Part shown: positions 1 through 6,679 of the stretch, in pieces
Numbering within the stretch: the stretch's first letter is position 1
Layout of the letters: the number at the start of each line of letters is the position of its first letter
Translations under genes and position numbers: made by a program
The notes under the pieces: generated by a model
Told to the model about the DNA's origin: nothing
The model's input: only the letters and a program-made list of their open reading frames with translations
Database searches by the model: none
Source: Bacillota bacterium
GTDB taxonomy: Bacteria > Bacillota > Syntrophomonadia > Syntrophomonadales > Syntrophomonadaceae
Direction: 5' to 3'
Length of the DNA stretch: 7,595 nucleotides
Assembly (NCBI GenBank): GCA_017861475.1
Contig: JAGFXV010000062.1
Span: forward strand, 1-7,595

Positions 1-164
<164 letters not shown>

Positions 165-190
165 GAATAGGCAGTTTTCATAAAAATCAT

Positions 191-230
191 AAGCGCATGA
201 GATGAATAAGTTTGTTTCATGCGCTTTTTA
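191..230 (+). terminator. Intrinsic terminator after glmS
   Basis: A perfect 10-bp stem (AAGCGCATGA at 191-200 pairing with TCATGCGCTT at 217-226) encloses a 16-base loop and runs straight into a T-tract (225-229). It lies 26 bases past the glmS stop and has the form of a rho-independent terminator for rightward transcription. Confidence 0.8.
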
Positions 231-238
231 ATGACCAG

Positions 239-262
239 AAAATGTTTCACGTGAAACATTTT
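239..262. other. parS: parS centromere-like site (ParB binding and loading site)
   Basis: This is a 24-bp perfect palindrome centred between bases 250 and 251. Its central 16 bases (243-258), TGTTTCACGTGAAACA, are the chromosomal parS consensus known from Bacillus, Streptomyces, Caulobacter and many other bacteria. ParB (Spo0J) binds this sequence, loads CTP, slides into flanking DNA and recruits SMC, so such sites normally lie in the origin-proximal part of the chromosome and organise origin segregation. Here it sits in non-coding DNA between two hairpin terminators (191-230 and 349-386), so it should be little disturbed by transcription. The identity rests on an exact match to the consensus; a parB gene is not in the window. 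Confidence 0.9.
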
Positions 263-348
263 GGTTGCAGGATCAAACCAAGGATGAAAATATTATATCA
301 TCATGAACGTCAGCGAAGCTTTGAAACATCAGGTTTGTATGAAATCAT

Positions 349-386
349 TAAACCCCTTCCCGATTTGAAAATCAGGAAGGGGTTTA
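349..386. terminator. Hairpin terminator, possibly bidirectional
   Basis: A 12-bp stem (349-360 with 375-386, built on AACCCCTTCC/GGAAGGGGTT) continues after one C-A mismatch into a short AT-rich inner stem. Both flanks are T-rich when read outward (TTTATTAT on the plus strand, TTTAATGATTT on the minus strand). It could end leftward transcription from the membrane-protein gene whose stop is at 445, or readthrough from glmS. The T-tracts are interrupted, so efficiency in either direction is uncertain. Confidence 0.65.
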
Positions 387-444
387 TTATAAACAGCATT
401 TAAGCTGTAACTTTTAAAATCTTTTTTCTTTTGCATCAGCTCAG

Positions 445-792
445 CTAATTGCTGTTTTGATTGCCCCTCGGACCGAAATCTTCATAGTTATGCCGACCAA
501 ACTCTCCACCAGGGCCGCGATCATTAGTTGTAATATATAATGGCATCGTCAGTATGGCAACAACCGCAGCAACTGCCAGAGCCCCACATAAATATTGATA
601 TTTCCTTTGCGGAATCAGTTGGTTAAATAGCACTTTGACCTGTTTCCAATGTAATACCAGATGAAAGATTAACATTGCTCCCAATGTGTATGCCAGCGCT
701 TCATGAAATTCGCCTTTCACGAAAAATATTGCCAATATGATCAAGAACATTACAAAATCAAGAATCAGATTGATTTTTCCTCTACTTTTCAT
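445..792 (-). CDS. Small three-helix membrane protein, DUF4405-like (possible b-type cytochrome-related)
   Basis: The gene encodes 115 residues when started at the ATG at 792. An in-frame ATG six bases upstream (798) is less likely, because the ribosome site GAGGAG lies 8 bases before the 792 ATG but only 2 before the other. Three hydrophobic segments are visible, at about residues 9-25, 31-47 and 68-87. The first two carry the pattern N-x3-D...HE...G...H-x3-HW typical of DUF4405 proteins, which resemble the membrane cytochrome b subunits of hydrogenases and formate dehydrogenases. His30, His44 and His48 are candidate haem or metal ligands. The tail after residue 88 is polar and rich in Gly, Asn and Asp and probably extracytoplasmic. 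The gene stands alone on the minus strand, convergent with glmS and divergent from the methyltransferase. Family assignment is from pattern recognition; function is unknown. Confidence 0.75.
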   Translation of the reverse strand: MKSRGKINLILDFVMFLIILAIFFVKGEFHEALAYTLGAMLIFHLVLHWKQVKVLFNQLIPQRKYQYLCGALAVAAVVAILTMPLYITTNDRGPGGEFGRHNYEDFGPRGNQNSN

Positions 793-1127
793 CCACATCT
801 CTCCTCAAAGTTTTTCTTTAATGCTTAGTATAGATAACGAAGATTAATTTAATATAAAAAAATTATGAAATTTCTATTAAGAAAATTTAATTTTTCCAGG
901 GAAATTTTTCTGGCTAAGATGCTCAAACAACAATAAGAGTTGTAGAGTCGATAATTTAATGACACTGAACATTGACGTTATAAACTTCGTTTGTTTACTA
1001 TTGAAAATAATTAATCAATTGGAGCATGTAATTTTATTTTGAAGAAGCAGTGTTGTGAGAGTGGTTGATCATGATCGTAAGCAATTTTTCGTTACGGTCT
1101 GATTATTCTCTGGGGGGAGCGATGGAA
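793..1127. other. AT-rich divergent intergenic region
   Basis: About 330 bases separate the leftward membrane-protein gene from the rightward methyltransferase. No credible gene is seen. A leftward -10-like TATACT (complement of 827-832) lies about 35 bases upstream of the membrane-protein start but has no good -35 partner. A rightward promoter candidate is listed separately at 972-1001. The stretch around 840-900 is extremely AT-rich and could be an UP-element or simply promoter-region DNA. GATCATGATC at 1067-1076 is a short palindrome of unknown meaning. Confidence 0.5.
972..1001 (+). promoter_or_regulatory. Candidate sigma-A promoter for the methyltransferase gene
   Basis: TTGACG at 972-977 matches five of six bases of the -35 consensus. 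With an 18-base spacer it is followed by TACTAT at 996-1001, four of six for the -10. This would give a leader of about 120 bases before the start codon at 1128. It is the best pair seen in this interval. Confidence 0.45.
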
Positions 1128-1886
1128 ATGAAAAACATAGACTTCGGATTTGTGGCGGACATTTATGATGATTACGTTAATGTGGATTTTGATATACCGT
1201 TTTATAAATCTCTTTGTAAAAGATACCGCGGCAAATCTCTGGAATTAATGTGCGGAACGGGCCGGGTATCCCTCCCGCTTATTGAGGAAGGGATCAGTCT
1301 GACCTGTGTGGATTATTCCCAGGAAATGCTGGATGTATTTATTAAAAAAACAAACGGCAAAAAAGCAGCGCTCTTTTGCCAGGACGTGTGTGAGCTTGAC
1401 ATAGGGGAAAAATTTGAATTTATTTTTATTCCGTTTAATTCATTCTCCGAAATAACCGACAGCGGAAAAAGAAAGCAGGCTGTAAAGAGAATTATTGAAC
1501 ACCTGGCGGATAACGGCGATTTTCTGATTACGTTATATAACCCGCAATACAGGATAAAATCAGCGGATGGCAACATGAAATGTTTGGGCAAATTTGATAT
1601 CTCAAATGATCAAACCTTGATCGTAACCTACTATAACTCGTTTGACAGCGCCTCCAGCCGGATCTTTGGCACGCAATTTTATGAAATATATGACAGTCAT
1701 AACAAACTGGTTGATAAACGCTTTTTGAACATTGCGTTTTCCCTTGTTTCCATGGATGAAATCAAGCAATTGTGCGACGAATTCGGATTAGCGATCAAAG
1801 AAACATACGGTGATTACACATTTGGTGAGTTTAATGATAAAAGTCAATTTATGAATTTCCTGCTCACCAGACGGATGCCAAAATAA
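1128..1886 (+). CDS. Class I SAM-dependent methyltransferase, substrate unknown
   Basis: The gene encodes 252 residues from the ATG at 1128, chosen because GGAG (1116-1119) lies 8 bases upstream. The in-frame ATG at 1122 is only 2 bases from that site, and starts further upstream (TTG 1065, ATG 1071) lack a good ribosome site. The protein begins FGFVADIYDDYV, like many small-molecule methyltransferases. It then shows the Rossmann SAM-binding motif I LELMCGTGR (about residues 38-46), an acidic motif II residue (Asp62 in TCVDYS) and a QDV motif near 85-87. The region around 98-107 (FIFIPFNSFSEI) corresponds to the post-III loop. The C-terminal half is a typical mixed substrate-binding extension ending in FMNFLLTRR. 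No membrane segments are apparent. It is transcribed alone, between its own promoter candidate and a strong terminator. The neighbourhood does not suggest a substrate. Confidence 0.88.
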   Translation: MKNIDFGFVADIYDDYVNVDFDIPFYKSLCKRYRGKSLELMCGTGRVSLPLIEEGISLTCVDYSQEMLDVFIKKTNGKKAALFCQDVCELDIGEKFEFIFIPFNSFSEITDSGKRKQAVKRIIEHLADNGDFLITLYNPQYRIKSADGNMKCLGKFDISNDQTLIVTYYNSFDSASSRIFGTQFYEIYDSHNKLVDKRFLNIAFSLVSMDEIKQLCDEFGLAIKETYGDYTFGEFNDKSQFMNFLLTRRMPK

Positions 1887-1952
1887 ATAGAAGGTTGAAA
1901 ATTTATCCCCGTGAACGAATCATCAAATGAACATTGCCGCCATAAATATACA

Positions 1953-1993
1953 AGGCTGTCCTCCGCTAGAAAATAGCGGAGGACAGCCTGTTT
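1953..1993 (+). terminator. Strong hairpin terminator after the methyltransferase
   Basis: A perfect 16-bp stem (1953-1968 with 1974-1989, including GGCTGTCCTCCGC) closes a GAAAA loop and is followed by G then TTT. It lies 66 bases past the methyltransferase stop and separates that gene from the kdp operon. The T-tract is short, but the stem is unusually long and GC-rich. The upstream flank is AT-rich, so action on leftward transcripts is also possible. Confidence 0.85.
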
Positions 1994-2223
1994 ATATGAG
2001 CTATATTCTATACATTTTCTTTATGCTTGACGTCCTACTCTTTATAATTATTTGACCACAGGCAGATTTATAATGAGTGCATAGAAAGAGAAAAGGTTTT
2101 ATTAGTATTCCTTGCCGGCTTTGGAGATATGTTAACTAAAATGATCAAGAAATCCTTAGTGCAATTTGTGGTGACAAATCTTAATTCCCGGAATCAGGGA
2201 TGAATAACATTGGAGGGAATAAA
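1994..2223 (+). other. kdp control region and 5' leader
   Basis: About 230 bases between the terminator and kdpF. The left half holds three TTTATA words (1991, 2041, 2067) and two similar units of the form TTGAC, 10-11 bases, TTATAAT (2027-2048 and 2052-2074), offset by about 25 bases. The right half is a leader with a small hairpin (ATTTGT at 2164-2169 and ACAAAT at 2174-2179, loop GGTG) and a marginal 24-codon open frame (2129-2203). A KdpE binding site is expected here from the biology of kdp operons, but no site can be assigned by eye. The pattern of the ydaO/kdp-type c-di-AMP riboswitch was looked for and not recognised. Confidence 0.5.
2020..2048 (+). promoter_or_regulatory. Candidate kdp promoter
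   Basis: A perfect TATAAT at 2043-2048 has a poor -35 (TTTATG at 2020-2025, three of six matches) at the ideal 17-base spacing. A strong -10 with a weak -35 fits a promoter that needs an activator, as expected for KdpE control. A second perfect TATAAT at 2069-2074 has no convincing -35 but could also serve. Either choice leaves a leader of roughly 140-170 bases before kdpF. Confidence 0.4.
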
Positions 2224-2310
2224 GTGTCAGATATGGTATTAGGAGCAATTATTGCTGCCGGTATGCTTATTTATCTTATCTACTGCCTTATGAACGCGGA
2301 GGAACTCTAA
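2224..2310 (+). CDS. kdpF: KdpF, small stabilising subunit of the Kdp potassium pump
   Basis: The gene encodes a 28-residue peptide starting at GTG 2224 and ending with TAA 2308-2310. GGAGGG (2212-2217) lies 6 bases before the start. The peptide is a single transmembrane helix (about residues 4-22, MVLGAIIAAGMLIYLIYCL) with the short polar tail MNAEEL. This matches KdpF of other bacteria, about 29 residues long, which packs against KdpA and stabilises the KdpABC complex in the membrane. The stop codon is immediately followed by the kdpA ATG, and the end of kdpF contains the kdpA ribosome site, so the two are likely translationally coupled. Position, length and hydrophobicity support the call; the peptide is too short for a strong similarity argument. 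Confidence 0.88.
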   Translation: MSDMVLGAIIAAGMLIYLIYCLMNAEEL

Positions 2311-4017
2311 ATGAAAAACATGGATTTTCTTCAAATCGCAATTTTTTTCATTGCCTTGCTTTTGTTGGCAATCCCTTTGGGAAGGTATATGACCAAAGTA
2401 TATGAAAAGGAAAAAACTTGCCCGGACAAAATTTTACTTCCCTTGGAAAAATTAATTTACCGTTTAGCCGGGATTGATGCAAATTGTAAAATGAACTGGC
2501 GTGAATATCTGGCGGCGGTTTTATGCTTTAACCTCATTGGAATTCTGGTACTGTTTTTAATTCTGCTGCTGCAAGGCGTCCTGCCACTTAATCCGCAGGG
2601 TTTTGCCGGCCTGAAATGGGATCTGGCATTAAATACTGCCGTCAGCTTTGTTACGAATACAAATTGGCAGGCCTACAGCGGGGAATCAACCATGAGTTAC
2701 CTCAGCCAGATGACGGGCTTGACCGTACAGAATTTTTTGTCGGCAGCAACGGGTATGGTTGTGGTCATCGCTTTAATTCGGGGGCTGCGCCGGCGAGAGG
2801 GGAATACTATCGGCAACTTCTGGGTCGACCTTGTCAGAACCATTCTCTGGATATTGCTGCCTCTGTCAATTGTCGGTGCGGTATTGCTGGCATCACAGGG
2901 AGTAATACAAAATTTCAGTCATTACCTTACTTATACAACCATAAACGGTGGGCAGCAAACCCTGGCCATGGGTCCGGTGGCTTCCCAGGAAGCAATCAAG
3001 ATGCTGGGGACAAATGGGGGTGGTTTTATGAACGCCAACTCTGCACATCCGTTTGAAAACCCCACGCCCTTTTCAAATTTGCTGGAAATGTTGTTTATTT
3101 TCCTAATTCCCGTAGGACTGACGCTTACATTTGGCAGGATGACCGGCAATATAAAGCAGGGCAAAGTCATTCTGGCGGCGATGCTGATCTTGTTTGCTTT
3201 AGGCCTTTCCGTATGTTACGGAGCGGAAGACAGCGGAAATCCTCTTTTACAAAGCGCAGGAACTTCGAATTCATTGTCCATGGAAGGAAAAGACGTTCGC
3301 TTTGGGTTGGTGAACGATACTTTGTTTACTACCATAACGACTGCTGCATCCTGCGGCGCTGTCAATAATATGCATGACAGCCTTACTCCTATGGGCGGTT
3401 TTATCCCCATGCTGCAGATCATGTTGGGAGAAGTGGTCTTTGGTGGAGTAGGGTCGGGCTTGTACGGCATGCTTGTTTTTGTAATCCTCACCGTATTCAT
3501 TGTAGGTCTGATGGTAGGTAGGACGCCCGAATATCTGGGCAAAAAAATTGAATCGCGGGAAATAAAGATGGCAACATTGGCAGTTCTTGTTCCGGCGGCA
3601 ACCATACTCCTGTTCAGTGCGACTGCAGCCGTGACTCCGGCAGGGACTTCTTCCATTGCCAATCCCGGACCCCATGGGTTAAGTGAAATTCTATACGCTT
3701 TTGCCTCAGGAGCGGGCAATAACGGCAGCGCCTTTGCCGGACTCAATGCCAATACGCTTTTTTTCAACCTTGGCATGGCTTTGGCAATGTTAACCGGACG
3801 GTTTGGCGTCATAATACCGGTACTGGCCATTGCCGGCAGCATGGCAGCCAAAAAGACGGTAGCTGCAAATGCCGGGACATTTGAAACGACCGGCCCGCTT
3901 TTTGCCGGACTGCTGGTGGGAGTGGTATTGATTATCGGGGCGTTAACCTTTTTTCCGGCCCTGGCCCTCGGCCCAATCGTTGAACATTTCTTAATGTGGG
4001 GCGGAAAGGTATTTTAA
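2311..4017 (+). CDS. kdpA: Potassium-transporting ATPase, K+-binding/translocating subunit KdpA
   Basis: At 568 residues this is close to the usual length (E. coli 557). KdpA is a polytopic inner-membrane protein of the superfamily of K+ transporters. It carries four channel-like pore loops and selects K+ at the outside before KdpB energises transfer. All four selectivity-filter regions are visible: TNTNWQ at 115-120, GTNGGG at 233-238 followed by [18 protein letters not shown] at 347-353, and GNNGSAFAG at 469-477. Many long hydrophobic segments lie between them, consistent with the ten helices of the family. The ATG follows directly on the kdpF stop, with GGAGG (2298-2302) 8 bases upstream. 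kdpB begins 16 bases after its stop. No truncation or altered filter residue is seen, so it should be functional. Confidence 0.98.
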   Translation: MKNMDFLQIAIFFIALLLLAIPLGRYMTKVYEKEKTCPDKILLPLEKLIYRLAGIDANCKMNWREYLAAVLCFNLIGILVLFLILLLQGVLPLNPQGFAGLKWDLALNTAVSFVTNTNWQAYSGESTMSYLSQMTGLTVQNFLSAATGMVVVIALIRGLRRREGNTIGNFWVDLVRTILWILLPLSIVGAVLLASQGVIQNFSHYLTYTTINGGQQTLAMGPVASQEAIKMLGTNGGGFMNANSAHPFENPTPFSNLLEMLFIFLIPVGLTLTFGRMTGNIKQGKVILAAMLILFALGLSVCYGAEDSGNPLLQSAGTSNSLSMEGKDVRFGLVNDTLFTTITTAASCGAVNNMHDSLTPMGGFIPMLQIMLGEVVFGGVGSGLYGMLVFVILTVFIVGLMVGRTPEYLGKKIESREIKMATLAVLVPAATILLFSATAAVTPAGTSSIANPGPHGLSEILYAFASGAGNNGSAFAGLNANTLFFNLGMALAMLTGRFGVIIPVLAIAGSMAAKKTVAANAGTFETTGPLFAGLLVGVVLIIGALTFFPALALGPIVEHFLMWGGKVF

Positions 4018-4033
4018 GGGAGGATTATTGAAT

Positions 4034-6058
4034 ATGAATGAATCGTCAAGTGGTCACTCATCCTTGTATGCGGATGCGGTAAAGGAGTCGTTTATTAAAC
4101 TGAATCCGCAAACCCTTTGGCGCAATCCGATCATATTTGTAGTTGAAGTTTTGGCTGTAATAACAACCTGTTTTATGATAAAAGACATTGCCGGCGGAAA
4201 ATCTTTTTGGTTTGACGGGCAAATATCCTTCTGGTTATGGTTAACCGTGCTTTTTGCCAATTTTGCCGAAGCGCTGGCAGAAGGCAGAGGCAAAGCACAG
4301 GCTGCAGCGCTGCGAAAAACCAGGAGTGAAACCAGCGCAAAAAAAATATTGGGTGATACATGGACAGAAGTAAGTGCAGCGACCCTTAAAAAGGGAGATA
4401 TTGTTCTTGTCGAAGCAGGAATAACAATTCCCGGGGATGGCGAAGTGATTGAGGGAGTTGCCTCGGTGGATGAAAGCGCCATAACCGGAGAATCTGCCCC
4501 GGTTATCAGAGAATCGGGCGGAGACCGAAGTTCGGTAACCGGTGGGACCAAAGTATTATCCGATTGGATCAAAGTTAAGATTACTGCCAATCCGGGTGAA
4601 ACCTTCCTTGACAGAATGATCCATCTGGTGGAAGGGGCCAGGCGGCAAAAGACCCCCAACGAAATCGCGCTTACTATTTTGCTTTTAGGGTTAACGATTA
4701 TCTTTGTGTTGGCGGTGGCTACCCTGGAACCGTTTGCACTTTACTCGGGGACCAAATTAACGATTCCGGTGCTGGCAGCGCTGTTGGTTTGTCTTATTCC
4801 GACTACAATCGGCGGGTTGCTCAGTGCGATTGGAATCGCCGGAATGGACAGAGTGCTGAAACGAAATGTTCTGGCCATGTCAGGCCGGGCCATCGAAGCT
4901 GCCGGTGATGTTGATGTGCTTCTTCTTGATAAAACCGGAACGATTACCCTTGGCAACAGAATGGCGACAGCTTTTTGGCCTGCACCCGGCATAAGTGAAG
5001 AACGGTTGGCAGATGCGGCCCAACTTTCTTCACTGGCTGATGAAACTCCTGAAGGCCGCAGTATCGTGGTTTTGGCCAAAGAAAAATACAAACTGAGGGA
5101 AAGGGATATCTCAGGACTTGGAGCAAAATTTATCCCGTTCAGTGCCCATACTCGAATGAGCGGAGTAGATTTGCCTGATCGGGTCATCCGCAAAGGTGCC
5201 CTGGACGCGATTGAAAAATATTTGATGAGCCAGCACAGTCAGCTTGATCCGGAGTTGAAAAGTATAGTTGAGGATATCGCCAAAAAAGGCGGCACACCAC
5301 TGGTCGTTACCGAGGATTCCAAGGCGCTGGGAGTTATTTATCTGAAAGATATCGTCAAGGGCGGAATGAAAGAGCGCTTTACCCAGCTTCGCCGTATGGG
5401 AATCAAGACCATTATGATCACCGGAGACAATCCCTTGACTGCGGCGGCGATTGCAGCGGAAGCGGGGGTTGACGATTTTCTGGCAGAAGCCACGCCGGAA
5501 GCCAAACTAAAATTAATACGGCAATATCAGGCAGACGGCCACCTGGTCGCCATGACCGGAGATGGTACCAACGATGCCCCGGCGCTGGCCCAATCTGATG
5601 TTGGAGTAGCGATGAACAGCGGCACCCAGGCAGCCAAGGAGGCCGGTAATATGGTGGATCTGGACAGCAATCCCACCAAGCTGATTGAGGTGGTGGAAAT
5701 AGGCAAGCAGCTCCTGATGACAAGAGGATCTTTAACCACATTCAGTATCGCCAATGATGTTGCCAAATATTTTGCCATTATTCCGGCGTTGTTTACGATC
5801 ACCTATCCGCAACTGGAAGTGTTGAATATTATGCACCTGGCAACTGCGCAAAGTGCAATTCTGTCGGCAGTTATTTTCAATGCACTTATCCTTGTGGCAC
5901 TGGTTCCCCTGGCCTTGCGCGGGATTACCTACCGGCCTCTGGGGGCAGCCGTCATTCTGCGCCGCAATTTGCTGATATACGGACTGGGAGGGTTGATGGC
6001 ACCTTTCCTCGGGATCAAACTCATTGATCTGCTTCTGGTTGTTATGGGATTGGCCTGA
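4034..6058 (+). CDS. kdpB: Potassium-transporting P-type ATPase, catalytic subunit KdpB
   Basis: The gene encodes 674 residues from the ATG at 4034 (E. coli 682). GGGAGG (4018-4023) lies 10 bases upstream; an in-frame TTG at 4028, 4 bases from the site, is an alternative that adds two residues. Visible landmarks are the actuator motif TGES (151-154), PTT in helix 4 (256-258), and the phosphorylation motif DKTGT with Asp299. Also present are the nucleotide-pocket Phe369 and Lys387 (in RKGAL), the hinge motif GDGTNDAP (509-516), and Asp575 and Lys578 in helix 5 (NDVAK), the charge pair that couples ATP hydrolysis to K+ movement. Every one is offset by exactly 8 from E. coli numbering (D307, F377, K395, D518, D583, K586), so the core is collinear. 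Ser154 corresponds to E. coli Ser162, whose phosphorylation inhibits the pump. The enzyme hydrolyses ATP in the cytoplasm to drive K+ import through KdpA. Confidence 0.98.
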   Translation: MNESSSGHSSLYADAVKESFIKLNPQTLWRNPIIFVVEVLAVITTCFMIKDIAGGKSFWFDGQISFWLWLTVLFANFAEALAEGRGKAQAAALRKTRSETSAKKILGDTWTEVSAATLKKGDIVLVEAGITIPGDGEVIEGVASVDESAITGESAPVIRESGGDRSSVTGGTKVLSDWIKVKITANPGETFLDRMIHLVEGARRQKTPNEIALTILLLGLTIIFVLAVATLEPFALYSGTKLTIPVLAALLVCLIPTTIGGLLSAIGIAGMDRVLKRNVLAMSGRAIEAAGDVDVLLLDKTGTITLGNRMATAFWPAPGISEERLADAAQLSSLADETPEGRSIVVLAKEKYKLRERDISGLGAKFIPFSAHTRMSGVDLPDRVIRKGALDAIEKYLMSQHSQLDPELKSIVEDIAKKGGTPLVVTEDSKALGVIYLKDIVKGGMKERFTQLRRMGIKTIMITGDNPLTAAAIAAEAGVDDFLAEATPEAKLKLIRQYQADGHLVAMTGDGTNDAPALAQSDVGVAMNSGTQAAKEAGNMVDLDSNPTKLIEVVEIGKQLLMTRGSLTTFSIANDVAKYFAIIPALFTITYPQLEVLNIMHLATAQSAILSAVIFNALILVALVPLALRGITYRPLGAAVILRRNLLIYGLGGLMAPFLGIKLIDLLLVVMGLA

Positions 6059-6085
6059 TCAAAATGCAGAAAGGATGTGTTTTTT

Positions 6086-6679
6086 ATGTTAAAGACATCT
6101 GTCCGGGCCCTGGTCTTGATTCTGATTATGACCGTGCTGACAGGAGTTGTTTATCCGCTGGCGGTGACAGGTATTACGGCTTTGTTTTTTCCTGCCCAGG
6201 TGCATGGGTCTTTGCTTTATAAAAACGGAAAAATGGTTGGTTCAGCTCTTATCGGGCAGAACTTTTCAGATCCCAAATACTTTCAGGGACGTCCGTCATC
6301 AGCCGGTCAGGATGGTTATGATGGCACCAGTTCCAGCGGTTCAAATCTGGGGCCGACCAACAAAATTTTGTTGGAAGCGGTCGCTGCACGTGCGGATAAA
6401 ATCAGAGCTGCCAATGATCTGAATAGTACTGCTCCCGTACCGTCTGATCTGGTCACTTCCTCTGCTTCCGGACTTGATCCCCACATCAGTCCGACGGCTG
6501 CCAATTTGCAAATTGCACGGGTAGCAAAAATCAGAGATTTAAGTGAAAATGAAGTAAAGGTATTGGTTAATCAAAATACAGAAAAAAGTCAATTTGGATT
6601 CCTGGGGGAACCCCGAGTGAACGTACTGAAGCTTAATCTGGCCCTGGATGCGCTTATAAAAGGAGAAGATCGTGAATAA
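6086..6679 (+). CDS. kdpC: Potassium-transporting ATPase, accessory subunit KdpC
   Basis: The gene encodes 197 residues from the ATG at 6086 (E. coli 190). AAAGGA (6070-6075) is 10 bases upstream. A GTG at 6077 is in frame but only 1 base from that site, so it is rejected as the start. One N-terminal transmembrane helix (about 8-36) anchors a soluble domain facing outside. Family motifs are visible: IGQNFSDPKYFQGRPS (56-71), SASGLDPHISPTAA (from 126), and near the C-terminus FGFLGEPRVNVLKLNLAL. KdpC is a fixed partner of KdpA and KdpB needed for assembly and high K+ affinity; its exact mechanistic role is debated. The start lies 27 bases after the kdpB stop. The stop overlaps the kdpD start by 8 bases, so production of the sensor is tied to that of the pump. 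Confidence 0.97.
   Translation: MLKTSVRALVLILIMTVLTGVVYPLAVTGITALFFPAQVHGSLLYKNGKMVGSALIGQNFSDPKYFQGRPSSAGQDGYDGTSSSGSNLGPTNKILLEAVAARADKIRAANDLNSTAPVPSDLVTSSASGLDPHISPTAANLQIARVAKIRDLSENEVKVLVNQNTEKSQFGFLGEPRVNVLKLNLALDALIKGEDRE

Noticed and set aside
261..281. Hairpin TTGGTT...AACCAA beside parS
   Set aside because: Only a 6-bp AT-rich stem with a 9-base loop and no T-tract; likely chance.
212..403. A 63-codon plus-strand open frame containing MFHVKH
   Set aside because: MFHVKH is simply the parS palindrome read as codons. The frame also runs through both flanking hairpins and has no ribosome site, so it is not a gene.
1065..1127. N-terminal extension of the methyltransferase to TTG 1065 or ATG 1071
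   Set aside because: No ribosome site precedes these codons, whereas a G-rich GGAG site lies 8 bases before ATG 1128, where family-like sequence begins.
1313..1591. Antisense open frame inside the methyltransferase gene
   Set aside because: It lies fully within a well-supported gene on the opposite strand and its translation shows no recognisable family.
2080..2223. c-di-AMP (ydaO type) riboswitch before kdp
   Set aside because: Looked for because it is common at this position, but the conserved G-rich and GCTAAC-type segments and paired structure could not be found by eye. A covariance-model search would settle it.
3216..3851. Long antisense open frame of 211 codons within kdpA, and similar ones within kdpB
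   Set aside because: Such shadows are expected opposite GC-richer coding sequence; kdpA and kdpB are certain from motifs, and the shadows have no motif or good ribosome site.
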